This document shows, in pieces, positions 43,870-52,704 of a stretch of 64,000 nucleotides of DNA; within the stretch, counting starts at the first letter, position 1, and each line of letters begins with the position of its first letter. Source of the stretch: UBA1413 sp037447215. Lineage in GTDB: Bacteria; Bacteroidota; Bacteroidia; Bacteroidales; Prolixibacteraceae. The translations under genes and the position numbers were made by a program. The DNA lies in the NCBI GenBank assembly GCA_037447215.1, contig JBBIHB010000003.1:1-64000 (forward strand). The letters run 5' to 3'. The notes under the pieces are model-generated. The model saw only the letters and a list, made by a program, of their open reading frames with translations, did no database searches and had not been told where the DNA came from.

Positions 43870-44865
43870 TTAGGGGATATTTCTGAATATTGTGGTTCGT
43901 AACGCCAGTGATGCAATCAGTAAAATCAGGCCAGCCAATGCAAAGGGCATAAACTCTTCGGCGCGCCGGCTGAATTCTTTTACCTCAATTTTTGATTTTT
44001 CAAGCTGGTCAATTTCCTTATATATTTCGGCCAGTTTCAGGTTATTGGTTGCCCTGAAGTATTGACCTCCTGTAATGTTGGCGATTTGTTTGAGCATTTC
44101 TTCATCAATTCTGACTTCCGTATCGCGTATCTGTGTCCCTAAAGGTGTCTGCACAGGGTAGGGCGCCATCCCGATGGTGCCCATTGCAATGGTATAAATC
44201 CTGATACCAAAAGTGCGGGCTATTTCGGCAGCAGTGATGGGGGCAATTTCACCCCGGTTATTTTCACCGTCCGATAAAAGTATGATTACCCTGCTGATGG
44301 TATCGCTGTCTTTGAGCCTAGCTACTGCTGTGGCAAGTCCGTTGCCTATGGCTGTTCCGTCTTCGATCATGCCGGTTTTGATTCCACTGAAAAGGTTGAG
44401 TAAAACTGCCCTGTCGGTGGTAAGTGGAACCTGCGTAAATGCTTCACCGGCAAATACAACCAAACCCATACGATCGTATTCGCGACCGGAGATAAACTCC
44501 ATAGCTACTTTTTTGGCAGCTTCGAGGCGATTGGGTTGAAAGTCCATAGCGAGCATGCTGGTCGATATGTCGAGAGAAATTATGATATCGATCCCTTCGG
44601 TTGTCGTGTTTTCCCACCGGGTTGACGATTGAGGACGGGCAAGTACCACGATGAAAAGCGCCATGGCTGCAAGTTGAAGCACAAAAGGCAAATGACGAAG
44701 GATATGCCTGGCCGTAACGGGAGACCTGAGAAGCGGCGCTGTGCTCGATACCTGAATGCTGGCCGTATTCCGCTTGTAACGAAAAATATACCATGCAATC
44801 ATGGGTATCAGCCCAAGTAGCAGGTAAAACATTTCCGGATTCTGAAAAGTATGCTCTCCAAACAT
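43870..44865 (-). CDS. batA: BatA, von Willebrand factor A domain membrane protein
   Basis: A 331-residue VWA protein paired with BatB: N-terminal PEMFYLLLGLIPMIAWYIF helix, second helix around residues 55-75, MIDAS ISLDISTSM (about 92-100), DGTAIGNGLATAV, LLSDGENNRGE, and a C-terminal helix (ALAGLILLIASLAL). It overlaps nothing and is 9 nt from the upstream operon gene. BatA and BatB are thought to form a metal-dependent adhesion or chaperone-like complex in the inner membrane. Confidence 0.92.
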   Translation of the reverse strand: MFGEHTFQNPEMFYLLLGLIPMIAWYIFRYKRNTASIQVSSTAPLLRSPVTARHILRHLPFVLQLAAMALFIVVLARPQSSTRWENTTTEGIDIIISLDISTSMLAMDFQPNRLEAAKKVAMEFISGREYDRMGLVVFAGEAFTQVPLTTDRAVLLNLFSGIKTGMIEDGTAIGNGLATAVARLKDSDTISRVIILLSDGENNRGEIAPITAAEIARTFGIRIYTIAMGTIGMAPYPVQTPLGTQIRDTEVRIDEEMLKQIANITGGQYFRATNNLKLAEIYKEIDQLEKSKIEVKEFSRRAEEFMPFALAGLILLIASLALRTTIFRNIP

Positions 44866-44874
44866 AAATACAAT

Positions 44875-45882
44875 CTATTTTAAAGTAACCTCTTCGCCAT
44901 TCTGATTTTCAGTGGATTCAGGATTTTCAGGTTTTTTCACTTCTTCAATCTTGGTATCGTTTACAAAAAAGTAAGCATTTACCAATGTCAGGTTATGATC
45001 GTCGGGGAGGGGAATATATTTGGCAAATTTAACCAGATCGGCCAAACGAAGTATTTGTGTTAAATTCGACATGGATTTTTCACTGAGAAGTGAACCCCTC
45101 GAAATAAAAGCGTTAATGGTCTCTTCGGAGGTGTATTCCATGGCCGGAATGGCGAATCTTTCTTCGATATACCCCCTGAGCACATCGGTTACCTGGCTGT
45201 AAAATTCTTTGATTTTATCTTTTTGCCAGATTTTTTCATCCTTGATCCGGTCCAATTCCCGTAAAGCAATTACGTGGGGCGGTTCTTTCGGTTTCGCCGG
45301 CAACGCAAAGACCGGCAGGTTACGTTTCCGCCTGCTGATGTAGTAAAAAACAAAGAATATGATTCCGGCTAAAAGGATAACCCCGAAAATCCAGGGTAAA
45401 ACCTCTTTCAGGGTTACCGGTGCATCGTAGGGCATCTTAATATCGGTAGGGCCACGGGTAGTATCTATTTGCATGGTAAAAACCCTGATAAAAAGTTCAT
45501 TGGATGCAATTGAATCAATCCTGTCATCCAAATGGAGCCTGAACCAGAATGAGGGGATACGGTGCTCTCCACTGTCGAAACTGGTTATTATGAAATTCTT
45601 GACCAGCTTCATCACATTGTTTTCGAGAAGTGTGGTGTCAATTGGCGATTGCCTGAGAATTTCGATGTATTCAGATATATTATCGGCCAGGATTGGAAAT
45701 TCCATTTTCAGATTTTCTGGTTTTTCAAGTTCGAGGGTCAGGTTAATATGGTCGCCAATCAGGATATGGGTCGAATCTATACTGGCAGTTGCCTTGATTC
45801 GTTGTCCAGCTGAATGGAGTGGCAATCCTGTCAAGATAAACGGGACCAGTAAAATATTCAATATCTTAAAGAATTTTTTCAC
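44875..45882 (-). CDS. hypothetical Bat-operon membrane protein
   Basis: A 335-residue protein always found in this position of Bacteroidota Bat operons as far as I recall: signal peptide (ending HSAG), a beta-rich periplasmic part (residues about 30-155), one transmembrane helix (VLPWIFGVILLAGIIFFVFYY, about 163-183, quoted in parts) and a cytoplasmic helical part with YIEERFAIPAMEYTSEETINAF. It resembles the DUF4381/BatD-like helper group by layout only. It overlaps the DUF58 gene by 4 nt. Confidence 0.75.
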   Translation of the reverse strand: MKKFFKILNILLVPFILTGLPLHSAGQRIKATASIDSTHILIGDHINLTLELEKPENLKMEFPILADNISEYIEILRQSPIDTTLLENNVMKLVKNFIITSFDSGEHRIPSFWFRLHLDDRIDSIASNELFIRVFTMQIDTTRGPTDIKMPYDAPVTLKEVLPWIFGVILLAGIIFFVFYYISRRKRNLPVFALPAKPKEPPHVIALRELDRIKDEKIWQKDKIKEFYSQVTDVLRGYIEERFAIPAMEYTSEETINAFISRGSLLSEKSMSNLTQILRLADLVKFAKYIPLPDDHNLTLVNAYFFVNDTKIEEVKKPENPESTENQNGEEVTLK

Positions 45883-46760
45883 CGTCGTGCCTCCCTTCTT
45901 TTAAACAGGTTCATCAATGATTTTACATAGTCTTCGCGGGTATTGATCAGGGCGGCATCCACGCCACATCGGGTATAGATACCATTTAGCTTCTCGTTGT
46001 GGTTGTGCCAGAATTTGCGGAACATTTCTCGGGTTACCCTGTTACTGCTGTTCACCCAGATATATGATCCGGTTTCGGCATCTTTCATTTTGATCATGCC
46101 AATAGGTGGAAGTTCCTGCTCGCGCTGGTCGTAAATCCGGATGGCCACTACATCGTGCTTGCTGTTGGCTACCGAGAGCGCTTTTTCCATGTCGGGGTTC
46201 TGGTCAATAAAATCGGAAATTACAAAGGCAGTACATTTCTTTTTGATGGCATTGGTAAGGTAGCGTAAAGCTTCAGGAATGTTGGTGCCTTTTTTTTCAG
46301 GCCTGAAGTCGATCATTTCGCGGATTATACGGAGAATATGCGAACGCCCTTTTTTAGGTGGAATAAACTTTTCGATAGTCTCTGAAAAGAAAATCACCCC
46401 GATTTTATCGTTGTTCTGAATGGCCGAAAAAGCCAGAATAGCTGCAATTTCAGTAATCACACTCTTTTTCATTCGCTTGAACGAACCAAATTCACGCGAA
46501 CCACTGATATCGATCAGCAACATAACGGTAAGTTCGCGCTCTTCCTCGAAAATTTTCACGTAAGGATGGTTATAACGTGCTGTAACATTCCAGTCGATGT
46601 TCCGTATATCGTCGCCAAACTGGTACTCACGCACTTCGGCAAAAGCCATACCCCGCCCCTTAAAGGCACTGTGGTATTCGCCCGCAAAAATATTCCGGGA
46701 TAATCCACGCGTTTTGATCTCGATCTGGCGGACACGTTTTAAAATATCGGTTGTCTCCAT
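45879..46760 (-). CDS. DUF58 (VWA-like) protein
   Basis: A 293-residue cytoplasmic protein of the DUF58 family, the usual partner of MoxR ATPases. The family part GMAFAEVREYQFGDDIRNIDWNVTARYNHPYVK (quoted as AEVREYQFGDD and DWNVTARYNHPYVK) is present, followed by a VWA-like fold with LLIDISGSREFGS (about residue 93; MIDAS-like DISGS). The start METTDILKRVRQIEIKT at 46760 was chosen; 20 in-frame codons upstream lie in an intergenic heptad repeat. It overlaps the next gene by 4 nt. Confidence 0.92.
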   Translation of the reverse strand: METTDILKRVRQIEIKTRGLSRNIFAGEYHSAFKGRGMAFAEVREYQFGDDIRNIDWNVTARYNHPYVKIFEEERELTVMLLIDISGSREFGSFKRMKKSVITEIAAILAFSAIQNNDKIGVIFFSETIEKFIPPKKGRSHILRIIREMIDFRPEKKGTNIPEALRYLTNAIKKKCTAFVISDFIDQNPDMEKALSVANSKHDVVAIRIYDQREQELPPIGMIKMKDAETGSYIWVNSSNRVTREMFRKFWHNHNEKLNGIYTRCGVDAALINTREDYVKSLMNLFKRREARR

Positions 46761-46776
46761 GTAAAAGGCAAAAACA

Positions 46777-46882
46777 AAAGGTGAATGGCGAAAGGTGAAA
46801 GTATAAAGTGGAATCTTCAAAACTTAAAACCTTCAACTACAAATCTTAATTGTGAACTATAAACTCAGAACTTTGAATTTTT
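46777..46882. repeat. degenerate 7-nt phased repeat
   Basis: On the plus strand the sequence breaks into units that nearly all begin AA and are 7 nt long: AAAGGTG AATGGCG AAAGGTG AAAGTAT, and so on, seven units in strict phase (46777-46825), one 9-nt and one 6-nt unit, then six more in phase (46841-46882). The last positions of each unit vary. It lies between the moxR stop and the DUF58 start. It is not a perfect microsatellite. Confidence 0.75.
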
Positions 46883-47876
46883 AAGGAACTTCGATGGTAT
46901 TCAGAATATCAGTAATGATTTCTTCCGAAGTAATATTGTTGGCTTCAGCTTCGTAACTCAGTCCGATACGGTGGCGCATAACATCGGGGCAAACCGCCCT
47001 AACATCTTCGGGGATAACATATCCGCGCCGTTTAATAAAGGCATAGGCCTTTGAAGCCTGCGCAAGGCTTATACTTGCTCGCGGCGACGAACCATAATTG
47101 ATCATATCTTTGTATTTTGCCAGTTTGTTGTTTTCCGGTTCGCGTGTAGCAAATACGATGTCAACAATGTACTTCTGGATTTTTTCGTCCACATACACCT
47201 CTTTAACCACATTCCGTGCCCTGACAATATCGGCCGGTTTTAATATGGTACTGGTTTCAGGGAATTTTTTCAGGAGGTTTTGCTGTATAATTAGCTTTTC
47301 TTCTTCTTTTTTGGGATAGTTGATAACTACCTTCAGCATAAAACGGTCAATCTGTGCTTCAGGCAACGGATAGGTACCTTCCTGTTCGATGGGGTTTTGA
47401 GTAGCCATTACCAAAAAAGGCTCGTCGAGTGGTAAAGTTTGTTCGCCAATAGTAATCTGGCGTTCCTGCATGGCTTCGAGCAAGGCCGACTGAACCTTTG
47501 CCGGTGCACGGTTGATTTCATCGGCCAGGATAAAGTTGGCAAAAATAGGACCTTTCTTAATCGAAAATTCTTCTCGTTTCTGGCTGTAGATCATAGTACC
47601 CAGCAAGTCGGCGGGCAACAGGTCGGGGGTAAACTGGATACGTGCAAATTTTACATCAATGGTATTGGCCAGCGATTTGATAGCCAATGTTTTTGCCAGC
47701 CCCGGGACGCCTTCGAGCAGGATGTGCCCATTGGAGAGAAGCCCGATCAGGAGGCTTTCGACCAGGTGTTTCTGACCCACAATTACCTTGTTCATTTCAA
47801 GGGCGATAAGATCAACAAATGAACTCTCCTGTTGGATGCGTTCGTTTAGTTCTCGAATATCAATTGCCTGATTCAT
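46881..47876 (-). CDS. MoxR family AAA+ ATPase
   Basis: A 331-residue AAA+ ATPase. Walker A is replaced in the typical MoxR way by GVPGLAKT (about residue 56-63), Walker B is FILADEINRAPAKVQSALLEAM (about 107-128; quoted with its core ADEINRAP), then QNPIEQEGTYPLPEAQIDRF (about 159-178) as sensor 1 region and Arg finger. It is the first gene of the Bat operon and probably acts as a chaperone for DUF58 and the VWA proteins. The 120-nt space to DUF58 is filled with the heptad repeat rather than a promoter. Confidence 0.95.
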   Translation of the reverse strand: MNQAIDIRELNERIQQESSFVDLIALEMNKVIVGQKHLVESLLIGLLSNGHILLEGVPGLAKTLAIKSLANTIDVKFARIQFTPDLLPADLLGTMIYSQKREEFSIKKGPIFANFILADEINRAPAKVQSALLEAMQERQITIGEQTLPLDEPFLVMATQNPIEQEGTYPLPEAQIDRFMLKVVINYPKKEEEKLIIQQNLLKKFPETSTILKPADIVRARNVVKEVYVDEKIQKYIVDIVFATREPENNKLAKYKDMINYGSSPRASISLAQASKAYAFIKRRGYVIPEDVRAVCPDVMRHRIGLSYEAEANNITSEEIITDILNTIEVP

Positions 47877-47983
47877 AAGGAAAATATTTATTGAATATTA
47901 TGGTTAATTTTTAAAGGCACGAAAATAGTTCAACAATTGTATAATAAGGATTTATTTTTGTTAAAAATTTTTAAGGTTGGTGA

Positions 47984-48049
47984 TAAAAAAATGCCACAAA
48001 GGCAGTATATCCTGTGGTTTGAAACCATATTTACACAGACTTTGTGGCA
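47984..48049 (-). terminator. intrinsic terminator after the Hsp20 gene
   Basis: Minus strand: TGCCACAAAG (48049-48040) pairs with CTTTGTGGCA (48001-47992), with an inner GGTT/AACC stem, then a run of T (47991-47984). Confidence 0.85.
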
Positions 48050-48074
48050 CACAACATCTCACAAAACCAATCAT

Positions 48075-48518
48075 TTATAAGATTTGGATTTCACGTGCTG
48101 GTTTCGGTTTAATTTCTTCCCTTTTAGGAAGACTGATACAAAGCAGCCCATCGCAATATTTTGCCGAAATTTTATTGCCTTCAACCAGGTTTTCGGGAAT
48201 AGTGAAACTCCTCTGGAATGACTGGTAGCTGAATTCTCGACGGGTGTATCGGCCTTTTCCTTCTTCTTTCTTTTCTTCTTTCTTTTCCGAAGAAATAGTC
48301 AGCACATTGTTTTCAAGGTTAACTTTAAAGTCTTCCTTGTTCATTCCCGGAGCGGCAACTTCAATTTCGAATGATTCGTCACTTTCCTTCACATTTACAG
48401 CCGGCAGTGTGGTGTCGGTAGTCGAAAAATTGGAGCTACCCCAATCCATCAGGTCCCTGGAGAAAAAGTTATCGAGGAACGATGGCAAAAACATGTTGGT
48501 CCTTCTTGCTAATGTCAT
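48075..48518 (-). CDS. small heat-shock protein, Hsp20/IbpA-like
   Basis: A 147-residue alpha-crystallin chaperone that holds unfolded proteins for refolding. The alpha-crystallin domain spans residues about 40-140: DESFEIEVAAPGMNKEDFKVNLENNVLTISSEKK (quoted partly), GRYTRREFSYQSFQRSFTIPENL, and the IxI-like C-terminal tail with AREIQIL. The start at 48518 has GGAGG 8 nt upstream, which decides for MTLARR over an ATG five codons earlier. Expected to be heat-induced with clpB. Confidence 0.93.
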   Translation of the reverse strand: MTLARRTNMFLPSFLDNFFSRDLMDWGSSNFSTTDTTLPAVNVKESDESFEIEVAAPGMNKEDFKVNLENNVLTISSEKKEEKKEEGKGRYTRREFSYQSFQRSFTIPENLVEGNKISAKYCDGLLCISLPKREEIKPKPAREIQIL

Positions 48519-48824
48519 GGCTTCATCCTCCATTCTTTAAGTTAGACAAATGATGTTTTTTGTTGTTTTCTGTTTTGCAAGTTGGCAAATTGAATACCAG
48601 AAAGTGTTTGATGCACATTATTAAAAAAACTATGTTTCAGAAAATCAAATCAATAAATATAATGATATTGAAATTCTTTTGTTGTTTGCCAAAATTATAA
48701 ATGTCATTTTGTCCTGAAAAAAGTAATTGTGTTGACAGTTTTTCATGGATTGGAGGTTTTTATCATTTTGGTTTACCCATTCATTCCGAATTGAAATTAT
48801 ATTTGTCGGACATTACAATATAAA
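48519..48824. other. divergent intergenic region between Hsp20 and DUF3810 genes
   Basis: About 306 nt, AT-rich. It holds the GGAGG ribosome-binding site of the Hsp20 gene at its left end. No CIRCE-type inverted repeat (TTAGCACTC...) was seen, so heat control by HrcA is not supported. No further element recognised. Confidence 0.5.
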
Positions 48825-49919
48825 GTGAAACCCAGGTTCCCGAATAGAAAAAGAAAAGGTTTTCGTGTGGGTTGGCTGATATTTCCTGCAACTGCCCTGG
48901 CTACTTTTGGACTGACCGGATGGCTGGCTTCCCGCCCTCATTTGGTCGAACGTTATTATTCCAACGGGCTGTATTCTTTGATTGCACAATCATTGTCGCC
49001 CGTCACCAACCTCTTCAGCTTTTCAGTGGGCGATATCATTTATATTGCTCTTATTTTTACAGTTCTGACATTGGTAATGCTCGTCATTTTCCGCAGGATA
49101 AAACCAGCAAAATTTGTGATTCTCTTGATCAACCTGGTTTCAATAACCTATTTCTTGTTTTACTGGCTATGGGGCTTCAATTATTTCAGGCAACCCTTCA
49201 ATGAACGGCTCGAAATCAACAAGTCGGTGGCAGATGCCGGTCAGTTTATGGATATGTTTGAGTCCATTATCGAACAGGCAAATAGCCTTCAGGAATCCTC
49301 TGTAGATAATTATCCGGTACTACAAATCGATTCCGTGATCGAGCAGGGTTACCAGAGGCATTCAGATTTTCTCAAACTAACCTATCCCATGGGCAGCCGG
49401 AAACCAAAACATATCCTGTTCAGCAGCTTTTTTGCCAAAGCAGGGATTTCGGGTTACTATGGGCCATTCTCCAATGAAGTACATTTCAACCGGCACGTTC
49501 ATCCCCTTGAGCTCCCGGTAATTATAGCCCACGAAAAAGCTCACCAATTCGGAATAACCAGCGAAGCAGAGGCCAGCTTTTATGCCTGGTTTGTATGCAG
49601 TCACATCGATATCGATTTCCTGCGTTACAGCGCATCGCTATATAATTTGCGTTATTTTCTGAACCATGGCCGCAATCTGGAGGGATTTGACGATAGGGTT
49701 AAAACCATTTCTCAACCGGTGAGGGATGATCTGATCGGGATTCGTGATCATTGGATGGCACTGCGCAACGAAAAAATTGACAGGGCTGCCGCGAAAGCCA
49801 ATGATGCATACCTGCGGACCAATAAAATTGAAGCAGGTATTGAAGATTACAAAGGTGTGGTTGCCCTGGTGATGGATTTCAGTGCCGATACCCTTGCTCA
49901 AAAGCGAGTTGTATATTGA
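48825..49919 (+). CDS. DUF3810 family membrane zincin-like protein
   Basis: A 364-residue protein starting with GTG. Three N-terminal membrane helices (about residues 17-34, 68-90, 98-120), then a periplasmic domain with HVHPLELPVIIAHEKAHQFGITSEAEASFYAWF (about residues 223-255; core HEKAHQFG, then E-A-E-A) of HExxH type, which would bind zinc with a downstream Glu. This is the DUF3810 family, of unknown function; the HExxH core suggests a membrane-tethered peptidase. A hairpin follows the gene. Divergent from Hsp20. Confidence 0.85.
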   Translation: MKPRFPNRKRKGFRVGWLIFPATALATFGLTGWLASRPHLVERYYSNGLYSLIAQSLSPVTNLFSFSVGDIIYIALIFTVLTLVMLVIFRRIKPAKFVILLINLVSITYFLFYWLWGFNYFRQPFNERLEINKSVADAGQFMDMFESIIEQANSLQESSVDNYPVLQIDSVIEQGYQRHSDFLKLTYPMGSRKPKHILFSSFFAKAGISGYYGPFSNEVHFNRHVHPLELPVIIAHEKAHQFGITSEAEASFYAWFVCSHIDIDFLRYSASLYNLRYFLNHGRNLEGFDDRVKTISQPVRDDLIGIRDHWMALRNEKIDRAAAKANDAYLRTNKIEAGIEDYKGVVALVMDFSADTLAQKRVVY

Positions 49920-49938
49920 ATTCCTTAATGTGCTTTAT

Positions 49939-49974
49939 GGCTTTATGTGAAACAGAATTTTATCCCATAAAGCC
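49939..49974. terminator. stem-loop after the DUF3810 gene
   Basis: Nine-base-pair stem GGCTTTATG (49939-49947)/CATAAAGCC (49966-49974) with an 18-nt loop, without a clear T run on the plus strand, so terminator function is uncertain. Confidence 0.45.
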
Positions 49975-50114
49975 ACAAAGGGTCCAAAATTTTCGGAATT
50001 TAATATAGAAACGCAACCCTTTATGTATCTTTCACGTCTATGAAAAATATGTGAATATGAATACCAGGTTGCAGGTCAGTCAGATGGAATTCTTAAATTG
50101 TTATTAACAGAATT

Positions 50115-52625
50115 ATGGAGAAGAGATTTACCTTAATTGCAGTAGTTTTTTTCGCGATTACAGGTCTGGTTCATGCTCAGAATGAGTGTATTGTGAAAAT
50201 AACACACGGCATGAACAAAAGCCTTCCGCCTTCCTATACATTTATAACAGATTTTCAGGACAGCACTGCAAAGTATTATTGGCATTTCAGCGATGGAACG
50301 CGGTACGAAGAACCTACACCTACCCATACTTTCAAAATCACTGGAAATTATGTAGTCGAGGTCAAAGTTGTTGATGCCAAAGGCAAGGTATGTTATGGCC
50401 GTATAGCAGGGCAATTCGAAGGGCGGGAGAGTCCATCCACCGACCCGGCATTGATCTATGCAAAAGGATGGGTGCGTGACCTCTCCACTATTGCTGGTTG
50501 TGGCCTGGTTATTTCTACCGATGACGGGAAAGTTTTGCTCCCGGTCGAAATTTTACCCAAATTTGAAATAAAAGAAGGCCAGCGAATCGAATTTGCTTAT
50601 GAATTTCTTCAGAATGTTGCCACCATTTGTATGGCAGGAAGAACAATAAAAATTCGCAGGATTGGTGAAATTCCATCTAATCAGCCGGTACTGATCGAAG
50701 CCAGTGGCAAAGTAATCGATTTTTCAAAAGTTGAAGGATGTGGCCTGGTCATAGCCCTTAGTAACGACAAGGTATTAGTTCCGGTAGAGATTATTCCCGA
50801 TTTTGAACTGAAAGAAGGTCAGATTGTGAAATTTGTATATGAACCGCTTGCCATTCTCGGGAGTGTTTGTGTCGTAGGTCCATTGGTAAAGATTCACCGG
50901 ATAGTCGAAATCCCGGATTCAACTCCCGTTTTGTATGCCAGTGGAAAAGTAACTGACTTTTCCGCGGTTGAAGGATGTGGCCTGGCAGTTGAGCTTGCCG
51001 ATGGATCAAAATTGGTTCTGGTTGAAATATTACCGGAAATTGCCCTAAAGGAGGGTATGTACATCGAATTTGCTTATGAAATACTTAACAATGCAAATAC
51101 GAAATGTATGGCCGGAAAGAACATAAGGATACTTAGACTAAAAGTTATCGGTAACGATCCGGTTATCCATTACGGAAAAGGTGTTGTAAAGGATTTGTCA
51201 TCGCTTGCCGGGTGTGGCCTTTCTGTTGTGCTCGATAATGGACGGACTTTGATCCCGGTTGAATTTGTGAATGATATTGAATTAAAGGAAGGACAGTATG
51301 TTGAGTTGGCATTCGAAGTGTTAACCGACCGATCATCCATTTGCATGGCGGGCACATTGGTGAAAGTGCACAAAATTGCTGAAATTTCTATCACTCAACC
51401 AATATTGATGACCGGAACAGGAAAAGTAAAAGATATGTCGTCGGTTGCCGGATGCAGGTACGTAATTATTCTTGATTCAGGCAAAACAGTCATGCCTGGC
51501 GAAATAATTCCCGATTTTTCGTTGCGCGATGGGCAATATGTATATCTCGAATACGAAATTATTGCCGAAGCTTTTTCCATATGCAACATGGGGCCTTTGG
51601 TGCGTATCCGTCGAATAATTGATAAAGGTTTTAGTGAGGGTTGTTACATAGAAACTGCATATAAACAAACCGATACTTCAAAAATGCAATACCGGTTTTA
51701 TGCTAGGGTAAATGATCAGGTTGAAACCTGGTTATGGGATTTTGGCGACGGGGAAACCAGCACTGAGGCTGAACCCGTGCACAGTTATAGAAAGGCAGGG
51801 GTTTATACTGTTATATGCACCGTTGTTACAGTAAAAGGGTGCAAAACTACCCGAAGGATGTTTCTTGTGGTCATGGCTCCAGGGCTTCCATTGTGTGAGG
51901 GTGCAGTAAACCTGCAGTTGTTTGACCCTTCGCCCGGAAAATGTGACGGTAAAGCCATTGCGACCCTCCTCGATAAGGATGGAAATCAATACAAGGACGT
52001 TATCTATCGGTGGTCAATCGGGGAAACCGGAAATACAGTCTCAAATCTTTGCGCTGACAAGCCATATCAGCTATATGCGCTTATCGAAGGTATCTGTCAG
52101 AAAAATACGTCATTCACATTCCTCTCGAAGCCCATGTGGCGGGCATCAAATACCGACAGCAAATTCACTTTCCATGTTGAAAATCCCCTTTATGGGGTAA
52201 CCTATATATGGGATTTCGGTAATGGATTAACTGCATTTGGGACTACTGTTACGCACGATTTTGGAAATGACGGTGATTACAGTATCCGCTTAATAGCAAG
52301 CTATGGCGCCGATAGCAATGAATCGGAACAGATAATCAGGGTACATAATACGGTTACCAGCGTTTCTGTTGCTGAAACGCCGGCCTTCAGGATTTATCCC
52401 AATCCGGCAAGCGGAAGGATATGGGTTGAGGCAGGAAACACTATTTCAGGAATGGCATTAGCCACTATTTCCGATTTTGGGGGCAGGGTTATTTTACAAC
52501 AGAATCTGTACTATTCAGGTCTTTCGAGGAACGAAATCAACATTCAGTATATTACGCCAGGTGTTTATATTATCCGTATTTCGGATGGTACTGGGATTCT
52601 TACACAAAAACTGTTGGTTAAATAG
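50115..52625 (+). CDS. T9SS-secreted protein with PKD domains and five Cys-containing repeats
   Basis: An 836-residue exported protein: signal peptide (residues 1-21, ending VHAQ), a PKD domain (about 35-105, WHFSDGTRYEEPTPTHTF), five tandem repeats of about 80 residues beginning at nucleotides about 50456, 50696, 50934, 51171 and 51414, two more PKD-type domains (WLWDFGDGETSTEAEPVHSY near residue 543; IWDFGNGLTAFGTTVTHDF near 700), and a C-terminal type IX tail (FRIYPNPASGRIWVEAG to KLLVK). Each repeat has a GCGLV or similar motif with one Cys and a CMAG motif with another, and EILPxFxLKEGQ in between. The repeats are not recognised as any named domain. Probably cell-surface or extracellular; ligand unknown. 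Confidence 0.8.
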   Translation: MEKRFTLIAVVFFAITGLVHAQNECIVKITHGMNKSLPPSYTFITDFQDSTAKYYWHFSDGTRYEEPTPTHTFKITGNYVVEVKVVDAKGKVCYGRIAGQFEGRESPSTDPALIYAKGWVRDLSTIAGCGLVISTDDGKVLLPVEILPKFEIKEGQRIEFAYEFLQNVATICMAGRTIKIRRIGEIPSNQPVLIEASGKVIDFSKVEGCGLVIALSNDKVLVPVEIIPDFELKEGQIVKFVYEPLAILGSVCVVGPLVKIHRIVEIPDSTPVLYASGKVTDFSAVEGCGLAVELADGSKLVLVEILPEIALKEGMYIEFAYEILNNANTKCMAGKNIRILRLKVIGNDPVIHYGKGVVKDLSSLAGCGLSVVLDNGRTLIPVEFVNDIELKEGQYVELAFEVLTDRSSICMAGTLVKVHKIAEISITQPILMTGTGKVKDMSSVAGCRYVIILDSGKTVMPGEIIPDFSLRDGQYVYLEYEIIAEAFSICNMGPLVRIRRIIDKGFSEGCYIETAYKQTDTSKMQYRFYARVNDQVETWLWDFGDGETSTEAEPVHSYRKAGVYTVICTVVTVKGCKTTRRMFLVVMAPGLPLCEGAVNLQLFDPSPGKCDGKAIATLLDKDGNQYKDVIYRWSIGETGNTVSNLCADKPYQLYALIEGICQKNTSFTFLSKPMWRASNTDSKFTFHVENPLYGVTYIWDFGNGLTAFGTTVTHDFGNDGDYSIRLIASYGADSNESEQIIRVHNTVTSVSVAETPAFRIYPNPASGRIWVEAGNTISGMALATISDFGGRVILQQNLYYSGLSRNEINIQYITPGVYIIRISDGTGILTQKLLVK

Positions 52626-52704
52626 GAATTTAATGACATTTTAAATTGTTTCTTCATTTTCATCGTTCTACATTTGGCGCTTCTCAAAAACCAAATATTA
52701 ACAG

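Noticed and set aside
48519..48824. CIRCE/HrcA operator for hsp20
   Set aside because: No TTAGCACTC-N9-GAGTGCTAA inverted repeat seen.
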